From DAOVXM01 sp963746255 (lineage in GTDB: Bacteria; Chloroflexota; Anaerolineae; Anaerolineales; UBA4823), in assembly GCA_963746255.1 (NCBI GenBank), contig CAVVAJ010000007.1, positions 1 through 64,000 of the forward strand: a stretch of 64,000 nt of DNA, written 5' to 3'. A program made the translations under genes and the position numbers. Shown in pieces: positions 35,314-44,357 of this stretch. The stretch's first letter is position 1. The number at the start of each line of letters is the position of its first letter. The notes below the pieces were generated by a model. That model was not told the origin of the DNA. It was given only the letters and a program-made list of their open reading frames with translations, and did not search any database.

Positions 35314-36417
35314 CTAAATTGATTGCCTTGCCAATTCGAAGGCCGCCAGTAATTTTGGGAAGTTCTTCTTCCAATCGGCGCGGGTTTCTGCTAGCTTTCG
35401 CGCCCTCACTCCCATCTGAGTCAGGTCTTTACGCATATCAGCTGCTCGGAGGATCTTCTGCGCCAGCGCATCGACATCCCCATCAGGGAAGAGCCAACCG
35501 TTCTCACCGCTTGTTACCCATTCCGCATTCCCAGGGATATCAGATACCAAGACTGGAATTCCGCTGGCCATCGCTTCCAATAGCGAGATCGAACTGCCGT
35601 CGCTGTGAGAAGCGCATATATATAAATCCGCCTCATGGTAATACCGGGGCAGATCAATCTGATTAATTATGCCCGGGGTGCTCACCCGATTGACCACCCC
35701 GGCCTGCTGGAACAGCTGTTTTATTTCTGCTTCCTGTGAGCCGCTACCCAACATAACCAGGCGGATGTCTGGCTGAGTGGTAGCGACTTTAATGAAGGCT
35801 TCAGCGACCAACTTCGTCCCATAGATAGGTTCCCAACCTCGGGTAGATAGCAGTGTGAAATGACCTTGGTTCTTTTTTGCTTGGCTCGTATCCCCCTTTG
35901 GTGAGTATTTCTCAAGGTCAACGCCCCATGGAAAAGTGACAATTCGCTCTTCAGGCATCCCGTATCCTACGGCTAGGTTATGGATCGTATTACAATCCCC
36001 GACCATTGCTGCACTTTTATTAAGCGTGTAGCGTGTCATCCAGCTCCATAACGCGTTGCGCTGGGCATCGTAGATCAGATCATATCCCCATGACATGCTA
36101 ACTAAAGGTTTGTAACCAGCAAGAGCAACGAGAAAGGCAGACCTTTGCAGCGGTCCGGCTAAAACCAGCTCAGGACGGATAGCATGCAGAATCCGTTTTA
36201 GATCCTTCCGCAGTTCTAGCCCGTCGTACCAGCGTACAATCGATCGTCCGCCATGCCAGGCAATTGGTTTGATCTTTTCAGGGAGTGGACGTGTTTCGTA
36301 AACAACTATATTTTTTTCCAAGCGCAGGTAGCTAGTTTGGTGTTCGGTTTCTGCCAGGGCTGATAAAAAGCGATGGTCATGAGGGGTGTAATCCCGGCTG
36401 AAGTAAAGGATACGCAA
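35314..36417 (-). CDS. Family 4 glycosyltransferase
   Basis: A 367-residue GT-B enzyme: YSRDYTPHDHRFL at the start, TLLSTRGWEPIYGTKLVAEAF in the linker region, and SISLLEAMASGIPVLVSDIPGNAEWV (about 262-290), the EX7E-type donor-phosphate motif. It should act in the cytoplasm on a nucleotide-sugar donor. Eight bases separate it from the NeuB no. 3 gene upstream. Confidence 0.88.
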   Translation of the reverse strand: MRILYFSRDYTPHDHRFLSALAETEHQTSYLRLEKNIVVYETRPLPEKIKPIAWHGGRSIVRWYDGLELRKDLKRILHAIRPELVLAGPLQRSAFLVALAGYKPLVSMSWGYDLIYDAQRNALWSWMTRYTLNKSAAMVGDCNTIHNLAVGYGMPEERIVTFPWGVDLEKYSPKGDTSQAKKNQGHFTLLSTRGWEPIYGTKLVAEAFIKVATTQPDIRLVMLGSGSQEAEIKQLFQQAGVVNRVSTPGIINQIDLPRYYHEADLYICASHSDGSSISLLEAMASGIPVLVSDIPGNAEWVTSGENGWLFPDGDVDALAQKILRAADMRKDLTQMGVRARKLAETRADWKKNFPKLLAAFELARQSI

Positions 36418-36425
36418 GGGTTGAA

Positions 36426-37493
36426 TTATGCTCCCAGGTCAGTCCAGCGCAGTTCCTTACCAAATGGTATATTAACCATGGCACGTGTTCCGATAACCTG
36501 TTCGATAAGGTGCGGAGCAATCCCGCCTGGAGTTGCTGGTCGCAGAACATCAATCATGTCTCGGTCAAGAATTTCCCCTGCCTGAATATCGCGCCCAGCT
36601 CGCAGGCAGCGCCTTTGCACAATTACAGTTTCCCGCTCGTTTGCGGCAACATATTTATCGCTCGATCCGAGGGCGCGCTCCAGAATACGCACTTGCTTGA
36701 CCATTTCTGACCAATCAGCTGGATTCAGCGCAAATTTATGGTCAGGCCCCTCTCGCTGGTTATCATCGGTGAAATGGCGCTCAATTACCCTGGCACCGAG
36801 AGTGACCGCTCCAACAACCGGAGCTGGGCTGTGGGTATGGTCGGATAACCCCAAAATCACATCCGGGAACATTTGTCCGTAGGTCTTGATCACATTCAGG
36901 TGCAGGTGATCGTAGTTTTGCGTACTGGCCGTGTAGTTCGTATTGCACTGCATCAGCACGATCTGATTATTGACCTCCATGACTGCACGTATTACCCGGG
37001 ATACATCCGCGATATCCGATGCTCCGGTGGCAATCATGATTGGTTTCCCTTTTTTCGCCATGCGGATGATTGCTTCAGGCCAGGACATTAACCCCGAACC
37101 AGCTTTGAAAGCGAGGACATATGGGTCAAGCATGTCGATGGCATCATAGTCATACGGGGATGAGAAGTAATCTATGCCAACTTCATCGCATGTATCTTTA
37201 AGGATGGGGGTCCACTCAAAGGGAATTGACGCGTCTTGGTAAACTTCAAATACCGATTTCTGCCATGATGCTTGGTGGGAAACTTGCGCACCCATATTTT
37301 TATAACCGTAATCCGAGACGATTTTGGGTGCTCTAAAGTTCTGGAATTTGGCGCCATCCGCTCCGGCTTCTTTGGCCAAACGGATCAGCTTTTTCGCTCG
37401 TTCCAGATCGCCATCGTGATTTGCTGCGATATCGGCAATGAAATATGTTGGATATTTGGCGCCAATTATACGTGCGCCAATTAGGATTTCCAT
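36426..37493 (-). CDS. neuB: NeuB-type nonulosonic acid synthase with SAF domain (PseI/LegI class)
   Basis: A 355-residue full-length synthase. The catalytic part has FIADIAANHDGDLERA, GAKFQNF, FSSPYDYDAIDML, IATGASDIAD, LGLSDHT (H219) and ERHFTDDNQREGPDH (H240). A SAF domain follows from about residue 288 (RRCLRAGRDIQAGEILDRDMI). The variants AANHDGD in place of EIGVNHNG and SDHTHS in place of YSGHE set it apart from the other two NeuB proteins, so its substrate is probably different. It lies about 65 bases downstream of the RmlD-like reductase gene and just upstream of GT4. Confidence 0.92.
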   Translation of the reverse strand: MEILIGARIIGAKYPTYFIADIAANHDGDLERAKKLIRLAKEAGADGAKFQNFRAPKIVSDYGYKNMGAQVSHQASWQKSVFEVYQDASIPFEWTPILKDTCDEVGIDYFSSPYDYDAIDMLDPYVLAFKAGSGLMSWPEAIIRMAKKGKPIMIATGASDIADVSRVIRAVMEVNNQIVLMQCNTNYTASTQNYDHLHLNVIKTYGQMFPDVILGLSDHTHSPAPVVGAVTLGARVIERHFTDDNQREGPDHKFALNPADWSEMVKQVRILERALGSSDKYVAANERETVIVQRRCLRAGRDIQAGEILDRDMIDVLRPATPGGIAPHLIEQVIGTRAMVNIPFGKELRWTDLGA

Positions 37494-37559
37494 CGATCTC
37501 TCCTTATTTCCTCTGGGAGTGTACAGATCTTAGCGCTAATGTTGCAGTTGCGAGTTGTA

Positions 37560-38474
37560 TCAACCAGTTAAACTACGTATCTGCTCCGGATAACCCTGCT
37601 TGTAGAGCTGGTATAGATGTTCGATTCCGGAATGTACATCGGGTAAAGAGCCTCCCAAGGCAGCGTGCAGTTTATCCGTTCGTAAGGTCAAATTAGGGGA
37701 ACGCTGCGCAAGTAGACCGGCTTCTTTCACAGATGAAGGCTCGATTAATTCTCGATTGAGTCCGAATTGTTCCGCAATTTCGACACCAAACTCGTATTTA
37801 CTCAAGCAGCATGGGCTGACAACATGATATATCCCGTGTAGTCCCTGGTTCAGCATTGCCAACATGATGTGTGCCAAGTCGTTTGCCAGCAGGGGACAGA
37901 AATATACATCAGTGAATCCCAGTACTTTATTGCCAATGGATAGATTATTGAAAAAAAATTCTGCTAGGCTGCGCTTCCCACTTGCGCTCCACCCGAAAAG
38001 GTTTACCCGGGTGATAAGGGCTTCCGGATTGGCACTTACTACGGCCATTTCCCCCGCAAATTTTGTTATTGCGTATGTGCTGAGCGGGTTAGGGGGATCT
38101 TCTTCGTAGTAGTTGCCACGCTGCCCGTCAAATACTGCATCCGTTGAGACATGTAGCAAGCGCGCTCCGCCCCTGGCGACATAGCTTGCCAGTTTTTCTG
38201 GTAGTTCAGTATTCAATTTTTGTGCCAAGGCTGGATCAGCCTCGCAGGCATCGACATTTGCCAGGGCAGCGCAGTGGATGACCCAATCAGGCTGGATATC
38301 GTCCAGCAGGTGTTCGACTGCGCTTGGCGCCAGTAAATTGGTCTGGATTACTTCAAAATCTTCACATTGAAGTAAATTTGAATTGACCGTACCGACGACC
38401 TCGTGACCTTTGGCAGCTTCCATTGCCAGGTTGAGACCAAGCAAGCCGCTGGCTCCAGTTACAAGTATCCGCAT
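37560..38474 (-). CDS. RmlD-like NAD(P)-dependent sugar reductase
   Basis: A 304-residue extended SDR: ILVTGASGLLGLNLAMEAAKG (TGxxGLLG), DWVIHCAALANVDACEADP, LLHVSTDAVFDG and TYAITKFAGEMAV (Y and K of the active site). The AN-D-CE and STDAVFDG blocks are the signature of the dTDP-4-dehydrorhamnose reductase subgroup. No other rhamnose genes (RmlA-C) are seen, so the substrate may be a different 4-keto sugar, perhaps the product of the PseB-like dehydratase at 38604. Confidence 0.83.
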   Translation of the reverse strand: MRILVTGASGLLGLNLAMEAAKGHEVVGTVNSNLLQCEDFEVIQTNLLAPSAVEHLLDDIQPDWVIHCAALANVDACEADPALAQKLNTELPEKLASYVARGGARLLHVSTDAVFDGQRGNYYEEDPPNPLSTYAITKFAGEMAVVSANPEALITRVNLFGWSASGKRSLAEFFFNNLSIGNKVLGFTDVYFCPLLANDLAHIMLAMLNQGLHGIYHVVSPCCLSKYEFGVEIAEQFGLNRELIEPSSVKEAGLLAQRSPNLTLRTDKLHAALGGSLPDVHSGIEHLYQLYKQGYPEQIRSLTG

Positions 38475-38603
38475 TGAAAACTTCCTGACGACAGTCGAAG
38501 GAGCAGATCGTTGCAGCTAATTTTTGGTGCGACACCACTCCATCGACTTGCGTCAGCCGCTTTCAGTCCTGTTTCAATTAAATTGTTAATTAGCCTTGAG
38601 TGA

Positions 38604-39605
38604 CTAATTTATGCCCTCCAGCGGGGCAATGATCTGCAGGATCTCATCAAGGCTCAACCAATCCGGGTTCGTATCGCTGGCGTAGCGGAATCCGTCTGGC
38701 AGTTCACGACCGTTATTTTGCCATTCATGACCGAACCACAGCTCTGTTGTCGGCTGGACGACAAACATGTCGTCCAATTCGACCGTTGCTCGTGCTTCGT
38801 CTTCGTGGATCAAAACTTCGTGTAGTTTTTCTCCTGGTCGGATACCGATCACATCCAGCTCGGCATCTGGTGCTATCGCAGAAGCCAGGTCAACTATTTT
38901 CATGCTGGGGATTTTGGGTACGAATACTTCTCCGCCCAACATCTGCTCTGTACAGCGTATCACGAAGCGCACACCTTGTTCCAAAGTCAGCCAAAAGCGA
39001 GTCATGCGCTCATCGGTGATAGTCAGTTTGCCACTCTGGCGCTGCTGTAGAAAAATCGGGATTACACTGCCGCGACTGCCTACCACATTGCCATACCGCA
39101 CGCAGCTGAACCGTGTCGGTTTGCCAGCAGCGTAGGCATTGCTTTGGATGATTAGCTTTTCTGCGGCCAGTTTTGTTGTCCCGTATAAATTAACTGGGGT
39201 AACCGCTTTATCCGTGCTAAGAGCTAATACTTTCTTTACTCTCATATCGAGCGCGGCATCGACGATATTGCTGCTGCCCAATATGTTCGTCTTGATTGCT
39301 TCCATGGGGTTGTATTCACAAGCTGGTACCTGTTTTAGTGCTGCCGCGTGGATGACGATATCAACCCCGTCCATGGCACGCCGCAGTCTGGTAACATCAC
39401 GCACATCTCCAATAAAGTAGCGCAGTGAGGGGTGGTCAAAACCACTCACCCGCATCTCATGCTGTTTGAGTTCGTCGCGGCTGAAAACTATTACCTTTGC
39501 AGGATGGTATTCTCGAAGCAGTACCTCAATAAACTGCTTGCCAAAAGAACCAGTACCACCGGTTACCATTACTACTTGCTTTGTCCAGTCCATCAAAGTC
39601 TCCAT
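38604..39605 (-). CDS. pseB: UDP-GlcNAc 4,6-dehydratase, PseB-like
   Basis: A 333-residue extended SDR of the FlaA1/PseB type. VMVTGGTGSFGKQFIEVLL is the cofactor loop (residues 13-31). ALSTDKAVTPVNLYGTTKLAAEKL gives D132 and K133 plus Y141 and K145 of the catalytic set. RYGNVVGSRGSVIPIF and GIRPGEKLHEVLI are further signatures. The enzyme removes water from UDP-GlcNAc to give a 4-keto-6-deoxy-altro sugar in the pseudaminic-acid route. A second ATG at codon 5 is also usable. No PseC aminotransferase or PseG hydrolase is in the window, so the pathway is not complete here. Confidence 0.92.
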   Translation of the reverse strand: METLMDWTKQVVMVTGGTGSFGKQFIEVLLREYHPAKVIVFSRDELKQHEMRVSGFDHPSLRYFIGDVRDVTRLRRAMDGVDIVIHAAALKQVPACEYNPMEAIKTNILGSSNIVDAALDMRVKKVLALSTDKAVTPVNLYGTTKLAAEKLIIQSNAYAAGKPTRFSCVRYGNVVGSRGSVIPIFLQQRQSGKLTITDERMTRFWLTLEQGVRFVIRCTEQMLGGEVFVPKIPSMKIVDLASAIAPDAELDVIGIRPGEKLHEVLIHEDEARATVELDDMFVVQPTTELWFGHEWQNNGRELPDGFRYASDTNPDWLSLDEILQIIAPLEGIN

Positions 39606-39611
39606 TGTCCT

Positions 39612-40499
39612 CTATCGGGATCGCGAAAGTGTTCCTTTTTGGATAACAATCAGAGGATACTGCCCATTTTTACCAAAGAAGTATGGGAAGCGTTCTTCTA
39701 AACCATAAAGCAACCGCAGCCAGTATCGTCCACCCAACCAGCTGTGGATCAAAGCGCGCGTGAAACGTACGCTAACACTGCGCCAAACCAGGATCTCAAG
39801 TGGCATTTGCTCACCGACAATCCCCTTGACCCACTGGTCATCATGCCGGCTGGTAAAAGTCCCTTTGGCTATCTTGTCTCTGGGCTTGTTCTGTTGAGTA
39901 TTGCCTACCTTCGACTGTATAGGTCGACCAGATAAGCGAGCGAAATAGTACTTCCCGCGGTTGCTGAGGCGGATAAGAGGGTTAAATAACCGCATCAATG
40001 CTGAAGATGGCCAACCATTAACAATCACGGCTGAGCTGCTAGGCGCTAGGAGACGATAGAGTTCGCAATAGGCTTTCAGGTGTTCATCTTCAGGTAGGTG
40101 GTGGATGGTATGCAGCGATACGATACCCTCAAAGAGACCAGACTTAAATGGCAGATTGGCAATGTCAGCGACAATGAATAACCCATGGTTTCCTATTCGC
40201 GAACGGGCTTCTTGTAGAGCTACGGCTGATATATCTGCGCAAACCCGATATTGATACCCTTTAGAGTATTCCAGGTATTCTGGATATTGTATAGGACCGG
40301 AACCCGCATCCAGAAGATATTTTCCAACCTGGTTAATGTGTCGGTTGATCCGCAGGTGGCAGCGCTGGATATAATCACGCGCAACTGGGCGTAAGTCCTC
40401 ATAGTGTGCGTTTTGATACAGCCCCGCGCTGACTTCTTGCCAACCGATCTGATCGTAAAACTCCCGTACTTGCTGCTTGATCTCAGTCTGCGTCGACAT
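39612..40499 (-). CDS. Class I SAM-dependent methyltransferase
   Basis: A 295-residue methyltransferase. KYLLDAGSGPIQYPEYLEYS is motif I, VCADISAVALQEAR and VSLHTIHHLPEDEH follow, and LYRLLAPSSSAVIVNGWPSS is the later strand. The C-terminal ~90 residues are basic and aromatic-rich (RYWLRLLYGLEERFPYFFG), possibly for membrane-linked substrate binding. It sits seven bases upstream of PseB and about nine downstream of the GT-B protein. Target atom unknown. Confidence 0.82.
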   Translation of the reverse strand: MSTQTEIKQQVREFYDQIGWQEVSAGLYQNAHYEDLRPVARDYIQRCHLRINRHINQVGKYLLDAGSGPIQYPEYLEYSKGYQYRVCADISAVALQEARSRIGNHGLFIVADIANLPFKSGLFEGIVSLHTIHHLPEDEHLKAYCELYRLLAPSSSAVIVNGWPSSALMRLFNPLIRLSNRGKYYFARLSGRPIQSKVGNTQQNKPRDKIAKGTFTSRHDDQWVKGIVGEQMPLEILVWRSVSVRFTRALIHSWLGGRYWLRLLYGLEERFPYFFGKNGQYPLIVIQKGTLSRSR

Positions 40500-40508
40500 A
40501 GTGCGTAT

Positions 40509-42122
40509 TTACCTTGATTTCCATTCCACCGGCTCGCCAGCCAAATAGCGGAAGGTATCTCCAAAATGAGCTAAACCTTCTTCAGAAAGTGCTTTACGCA
40601 GCGGCCACTCTTCCAGCTCATCCCAATAATGCAGTAGATGCCAAGGGAAGGGTTGGGGGTAATCAAAGAAAAAACGGTAAGCATAGTTCCAGGCTTGCTC
40701 AACTTGAGTTTTTGTTAGGTGGTTTTCGGCTGGTTTGCTAAGCCAGTGTTCTAAGCGGTCAATATAATCGTCCCAAGAAACAGGATCGAGGGTAAAGCCC
40801 TTGTTCCGGTAGTGAGTTTGACCGATTACAAGCGCCGGCACTCCGCTCATCGCCATTTCCAATCCAACCGTGGTCGTATATACCAGTCCCAAGTCAGAAA
40901 TCTCGATCAAGTCATAGGTGTTAACCGGATCGTCAGCGGAAACCAGATGGATATGGGCGGGGAGTTCCGGTAACGCTTGCTGCAGGACATTGCTCACCGA
41001 AGGTCCCTTTGTATAGCGTTCCCCGGGATGGATCCGGACAATCAGCTGCCGATCTGGACGGTCGGCAAAATATCGGACCGTCTGCTGCAGCCATTCTGTC
41101 ATGCTGTCGGTAAACACCTGCCTGCCAAGAGTAAGACTGTCCCCGATAACGTTCGCTGCCAGCAGTACGACCGGCTGACCAGCAGCCTCTGGTGTATCTA
41201 AACCCAGCTGAGCGCGCACCTTGGAAGGGCCCTGGCTGGGCTGCCCTTGCCACTGGCGGGAGAAATTCTCCCACAAATCGGCTTGCTGCCGGGAGGCAAA
41301 CAGGTTGCGGATTTTGTCCCATTCAGGTACCGTTAGGGGTTCGCTTTTGGTTGCGTCCCACAATTGGTCAGTGTCCTGGTGCATTACCTCACTGTTATGT
41401 GCCAGCCAGATTTTGCCGCGCTGCTCACCGAATTCGTATGTCACAGCTGGGATATTTAAATACTGCGCGATCTGGAAAACTGCGCCCATCTCGAGAATGG
41501 ATCCGTTGGGGGTCAATAGTGTGTCTGGGCGTATGTGTGCCAGCCAGCTAAATGCTTTCTCTGCAGCTACAGTATTGCGCGCAATCCGCAGTTTGTACAG
41601 CGTGCTATCGCGATCAATATCCTCTAGTTGTAATGTATACTGCACATCGCGAGTTGAAGTTTCCTCAATAGCGTCTTTTAGTGATGGGGTCAAAGGTTTT
41701 GAGTCATTGATATCCAGCCAAGACACGCATTCAAGAAGATGACCTGTTGCACTAAGAATATTTCGACTGTAGGCGTTCTGCCTGCGCAGATCAAAACGGT
41801 TGATATCTTTCTGCCAGTTTGCATAAGGCAGGTAAACTAACGTTACACGATGCCCAAGTCCGGCCAACGCATATCCCATAAGCACTGCATGTTCAATCCA
41901 ATATCGCAGTGTGGCGAAAATAACTACTCGCTTCCCTTGGGGATGAAGGCGTGCAGCAGCTTCCGCCTCTTCTCTCCAGCTTGGCAGCCACTGTTCCGTC
42001 CGGCTGAGTGAAAAGCTCTTGCTCAGCGGCCGACCTTCTTGGCGAATTTGCCAGTAAAGCTCAGCCGTGTAAGGCAGTTCGCCCAGGACTTGTTTGACGG
42101 CTTTTTTGCTCAATACTGCCAT
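40509..42122 (-). CDS. GT-B-like surface polysaccharide biosynthesis protein
   Basis: About 537 residues. LIVRIHPGERYTKG and DLGLVYTTTVGLEMAMSGVPALVIGQTHYRNKG form the GT-B donor-phosphate region. VVLLAANVIGDSLTLG starts the second Rossmann half. The ATG at 42122 shares a base with the stop of the Wzt-like gene (TGATGG), so it is the likely start; a longer frame from 42188 lies inside that gene. Placement next to the exporter suggests a terminal or linker sugar transfer. Compare 14653-16278, which has the same motif order. Confidence 0.75.
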   Translation of the reverse strand: MAVLSKKAVKQVLGELPYTAELYWQIRQEGRPLSKSFSLSRTEQWLPSWREEAEAAARLHPQGKRVVIFATLRYWIEHAVLMGYALAGLGHRVTLVYLPYANWQKDINRFDLRRQNAYSRNILSATGHLLECVSWLDINDSKPLTPSLKDAIEETSTRDVQYTLQLEDIDRDSTLYKLRIARNTVAAEKAFSWLAHIRPDTLLTPNGSILEMGAVFQIAQYLNIPAVTYEFGEQRGKIWLAHNSEVMHQDTDQLWDATKSEPLTVPEWDKIRNLFASRQQADLWENFSRQWQGQPSQGPSKVRAQLGLDTPEAAGQPVVLLAANVIGDSLTLGRQVFTDSMTEWLQQTVRYFADRPDRQLIVRIHPGERYTKGPSVSNVLQQALPELPAHIHLVSADDPVNTYDLIEISDLGLVYTTTVGLEMAMSGVPALVIGQTHYRNKGFTLDPVSWDDYIDRLEHWLSKPAENHLTKTQVEQAWNYAYRFFFDYPQPFPWHLLHYWDELEEWPLRKALSEEGLAHFGDTFRYLAGEPVEWKSR

Positions 42123-43393
42123 CAACTGTACTCCTCTATCTGCCATTTTAAGCGTGGGCGGATGGGGCCAAGGCGGGGTTCTTGCCACTGCATACCCGGG
42201 GCTCCAGTCGGATCAACCGTGAATGCCAAGGCATGTTCATCTTGGAAGTACCGCTTCACGCGGAAGGAGCTGGCATTGACTCCTAAAATGTAGCGACCTT
42301 CATTGAGCAGATCAGCCGGAATTAGACAGCGGCTGATATATTTTCCAGCCGGGCGCGTAGCATATTGGTCGTATTCGGCTTGGTCGTCGGTGTCAAAAGA
42401 GGTGAAAATCAGTTCACCTTGTGTGGTTAAGATATAAATTCCGACTCGCAACCCGGTGATTGCCTGCTCGATGTTGTACTCGAACTCGATCAATGTTGGT
42501 TCAATCGAGCGCACTGTATCAACAACCTTACTATCCTGGTTGCACACTCGTAAAGCTATTGGTCTGAAGGGTTTGGCTGTGGCGGGAATCTCGTCAGGCT
42601 GCCAGACGTGTTCCCCAGTCTGTGCGAAACCAGAGGTTAGGTAATAATCGACTGCCTGCGCAGATGGGGCTCGCAGTAGCATCTGACCGTTGTCTAAAAC
42701 GATTGCCTCTTGGGTTAGACGCAGGATTGCGGACATATTGTGGCTGACAAACAGCACAGTTCGGCCTTCACTGGCAACCGCACTCATTTTACCTAGGCAT
42801 TTACGTTGGAACTCAGCATCGCCGACAGCCAATACTTCATCTACTACCAAGATTTCCGGTTCTAGATGGGCGGCAACTGCGAATGCCAATCGAAGGTACA
42901 TCCCACTCGAATAACGTTTCACTGGAGTGTCGATGAATTTTTCCACACCTGAAAAATCCACAATTTCGTCAAATTTCCGGTCGATATCCTTGCGCCTCAT
43001 CCCCAGTATGGCTCCGTTCAGTGCGATATTTTCCCTGCCGGTCAGCTCTGGGTGAAAACCGGTTCCTACTTCCAGAAGTGAGCCAACTCGGCCATGTATT
43101 TCGGCATAACCTGTGGTGGGTTCAGTTACCCGGGAAAGGATCTTCAGCAGGGTGCTCTTCCCTGCGCCATTGCGGCCAATAACTCCCAGCACTTCTCCCT
43201 TCTTGACCTCGAAAGAGACGTTTTCAAGCGCCCATATTTTTTCGACTGGTCGCGCCATTCCATCTCGCAGAATTCGGATTGGCCACTGCGCAACGTCGAC
43301 CAGGCTATCGCGCAATGTGCGATAGCTGTTGCTTTGGACACCGATCCGGTATTGTTTACCGATGTTTTCTGCGAGTATAGCAGTATCAGTCAT
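42122..43393 (-). CDS. wzt: Polysaccharide ABC exporter ATPase with C-terminal glycan-binding domain (Wzt-like)
   Basis: A 423-residue protein. Residues 1-245 are an ABC ATPase with GVIGRNGAGKSTLLKI (Walker A), YSSGMYLRLAFAVA (signature) and ILVVDEVLAVGD (Walker B). Residues ~250-423 are a beta-rich Wzt C-terminal domain (ALRVCNQDSKVVDTVRS, YILTTQGELIFTSFDTDD) that in other systems binds the modified non-reducing end before export. This implies an ABC-dependent export route with a terminal tag, such as a methyl or sulfate, made by other enzymes in the cluster. The permease gene lies 68 bases upstream. Confidence 0.93.
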   Translation of the reverse strand: MTDTAILAENIGKQYRIGVQSNSYRTLRDSLVDVAQWPIRILRDGMARPVEKIWALENVSFEVKKGEVLGVIGRNGAGKSTLLKILSRVTEPTTGYAEIHGRVGSLLEVGTGFHPELTGRENIALNGAILGMRRKDIDRKFDEIVDFSGVEKFIDTPVKRYSSGMYLRLAFAVAAHLEPEILVVDEVLAVGDAEFQRKCLGKMSAVASEGRTVLFVSHNMSAILRLTQEAIVLDNGQMLLRAPSAQAVDYYLTSGFAQTGEHVWQPDEIPATAKPFRPIALRVCNQDSKVVDTVRSIEPTLIEFEYNIEQAITGLRVGIYILTTQGELIFTSFDTDDQAEYDQYATRPAGKYISRCLIPADLLNEGRYILGVNASSFRVKRYFQDEHALAFTVDPTGAPGMQWQEPRLGPIRPRLKWQIEEYS

Positions 43394-43461
43394 AAAGGAT
43401 TACCAGCGAATATCTCTCAAGTAAGGACTGTTCAGCATGATCGCGGTCCGTTGTTTGCTCG

Positions 43462-44334
43462 TTAAACCATATCCGCAAAGTTACGCTCCATACGCCGGAA
43501 GTAATACATACCGCTTATGAGCAGCATGACGGATATTCCGGCGGATAGGAAAACCGTTGGCCCAGGGGCGGTTCCTGTCCCCAACAATGCCCAGCGGAAG
43601 CCGTCCACCACCCCGACCATCGGATTTAATGAGTATAGGAATCGCCACTGTTCTGGGACTACTGAAATGGAATACCCGACCGGGGTAAGGAATAACCACA
43701 GTTGAGTTAGGAAAGGCAAGATATAGCCGATATCACGGTACAAAACATTCAGCGCTGAGAGCCACAGCCCGACGCCTAGCGCAGTTATCAGGGCTAAGAT
43801 GATAAATAGGGGCAAGGTCAAAACGGCTGCGGTTGGGTAGTACTGATAGTAAAGCATCATGCCAATTAATATCACAAATTGGATCGCAAAGTCCATCAAA
43901 CCGCCAAGAACAGATGCCAGCGGGATAATCAAGCGCGGGAAATACACCTTGGTGATCATGCTGCGGTTGGAAAGCATTGATCGCCCTGAATCAGAAAGGG
44001 CTTTTGCGAACAAACCCCAGGGGAGCAGGGCTGAATAAGTGAAAAGTGGGCGCGGGATACCATCCGTTGGCATATTCGCGAAATTCCCAAATATGATCGA
44101 TAGCACTACCATATTGACTATCGGTTGGATGATTGCCCAACCCGCGCCGAGAACAGTTTGTTTGTAGCGAACTTTGATGTCGCGCCAGGTCAAGAAATAA
44201 ATAAGCTCCCTATAACGCCACAGGTCACGTAAGTTTAACGCCGACCAGCCACGCGAGGGGCGCAGATAAATGATCTCTTCTTGGGTTGTTTGAGTAGTTG
44301 TATCTGACATATGGGCAGTTATAAAAAACAGCAT
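43462..44334 (-). CDS. wzm: Polysaccharide ABC exporter permease (Wzm-like)
   Basis: A 290-residue ABC-2 type permease. After a cytoplasmic start, LIYFLTWRDIKVRYKQTVLGAGWAIIQP is the conserved membrane-interface segment. About six hydrophobic stretches follow, including LTQLWLFLTPVGYSISVVP and LYSLNPMVGVVDGFRWALLG, which are typical of TagG/Wzm/RfbA proteins. It forms the channel partner of the ATPase at 42122-43393. I kept the ATG at 44334 because AAGGA lies about ten bases upstream; an internal ATG at 44310 is the alternative. Confidence 0.93.
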   Translation of the reverse strand: MLFFITAHMSDTTTQTTQEEIIYLRPSRGWSALNLRDLWRYRELIYFLTWRDIKVRYKQTVLGAGWAIIQPIVNMVVLSIIFGNFANMPTDGIPRPLFTYSALLPWGLFAKALSDSGRSMLSNRSMITKVYFPRLIIPLASVLGGLMDFAIQFVILIGMMLYYQYYPTAAVLTLPLFIILALITALGVGLWLSALNVLYRDIGYILPFLTQLWLFLTPVGYSISVVPEQWRFLYSLNPMVGVVDGFRWALLGTGTAPGPTVFLSAGISVMLLISGMYYFRRMERNFADMV

Positions 44335-44357
44335 ATATTCTGCTTTTCCTTAATCCA

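Noticed and set aside
40509..42188. A start at 42188 for the GT-B protein
   Set aside because: The added residues are inside the Wzt gene and unlike the family. ATG 42122 shares a base with the Wzt stop, a common coupling arrangement.
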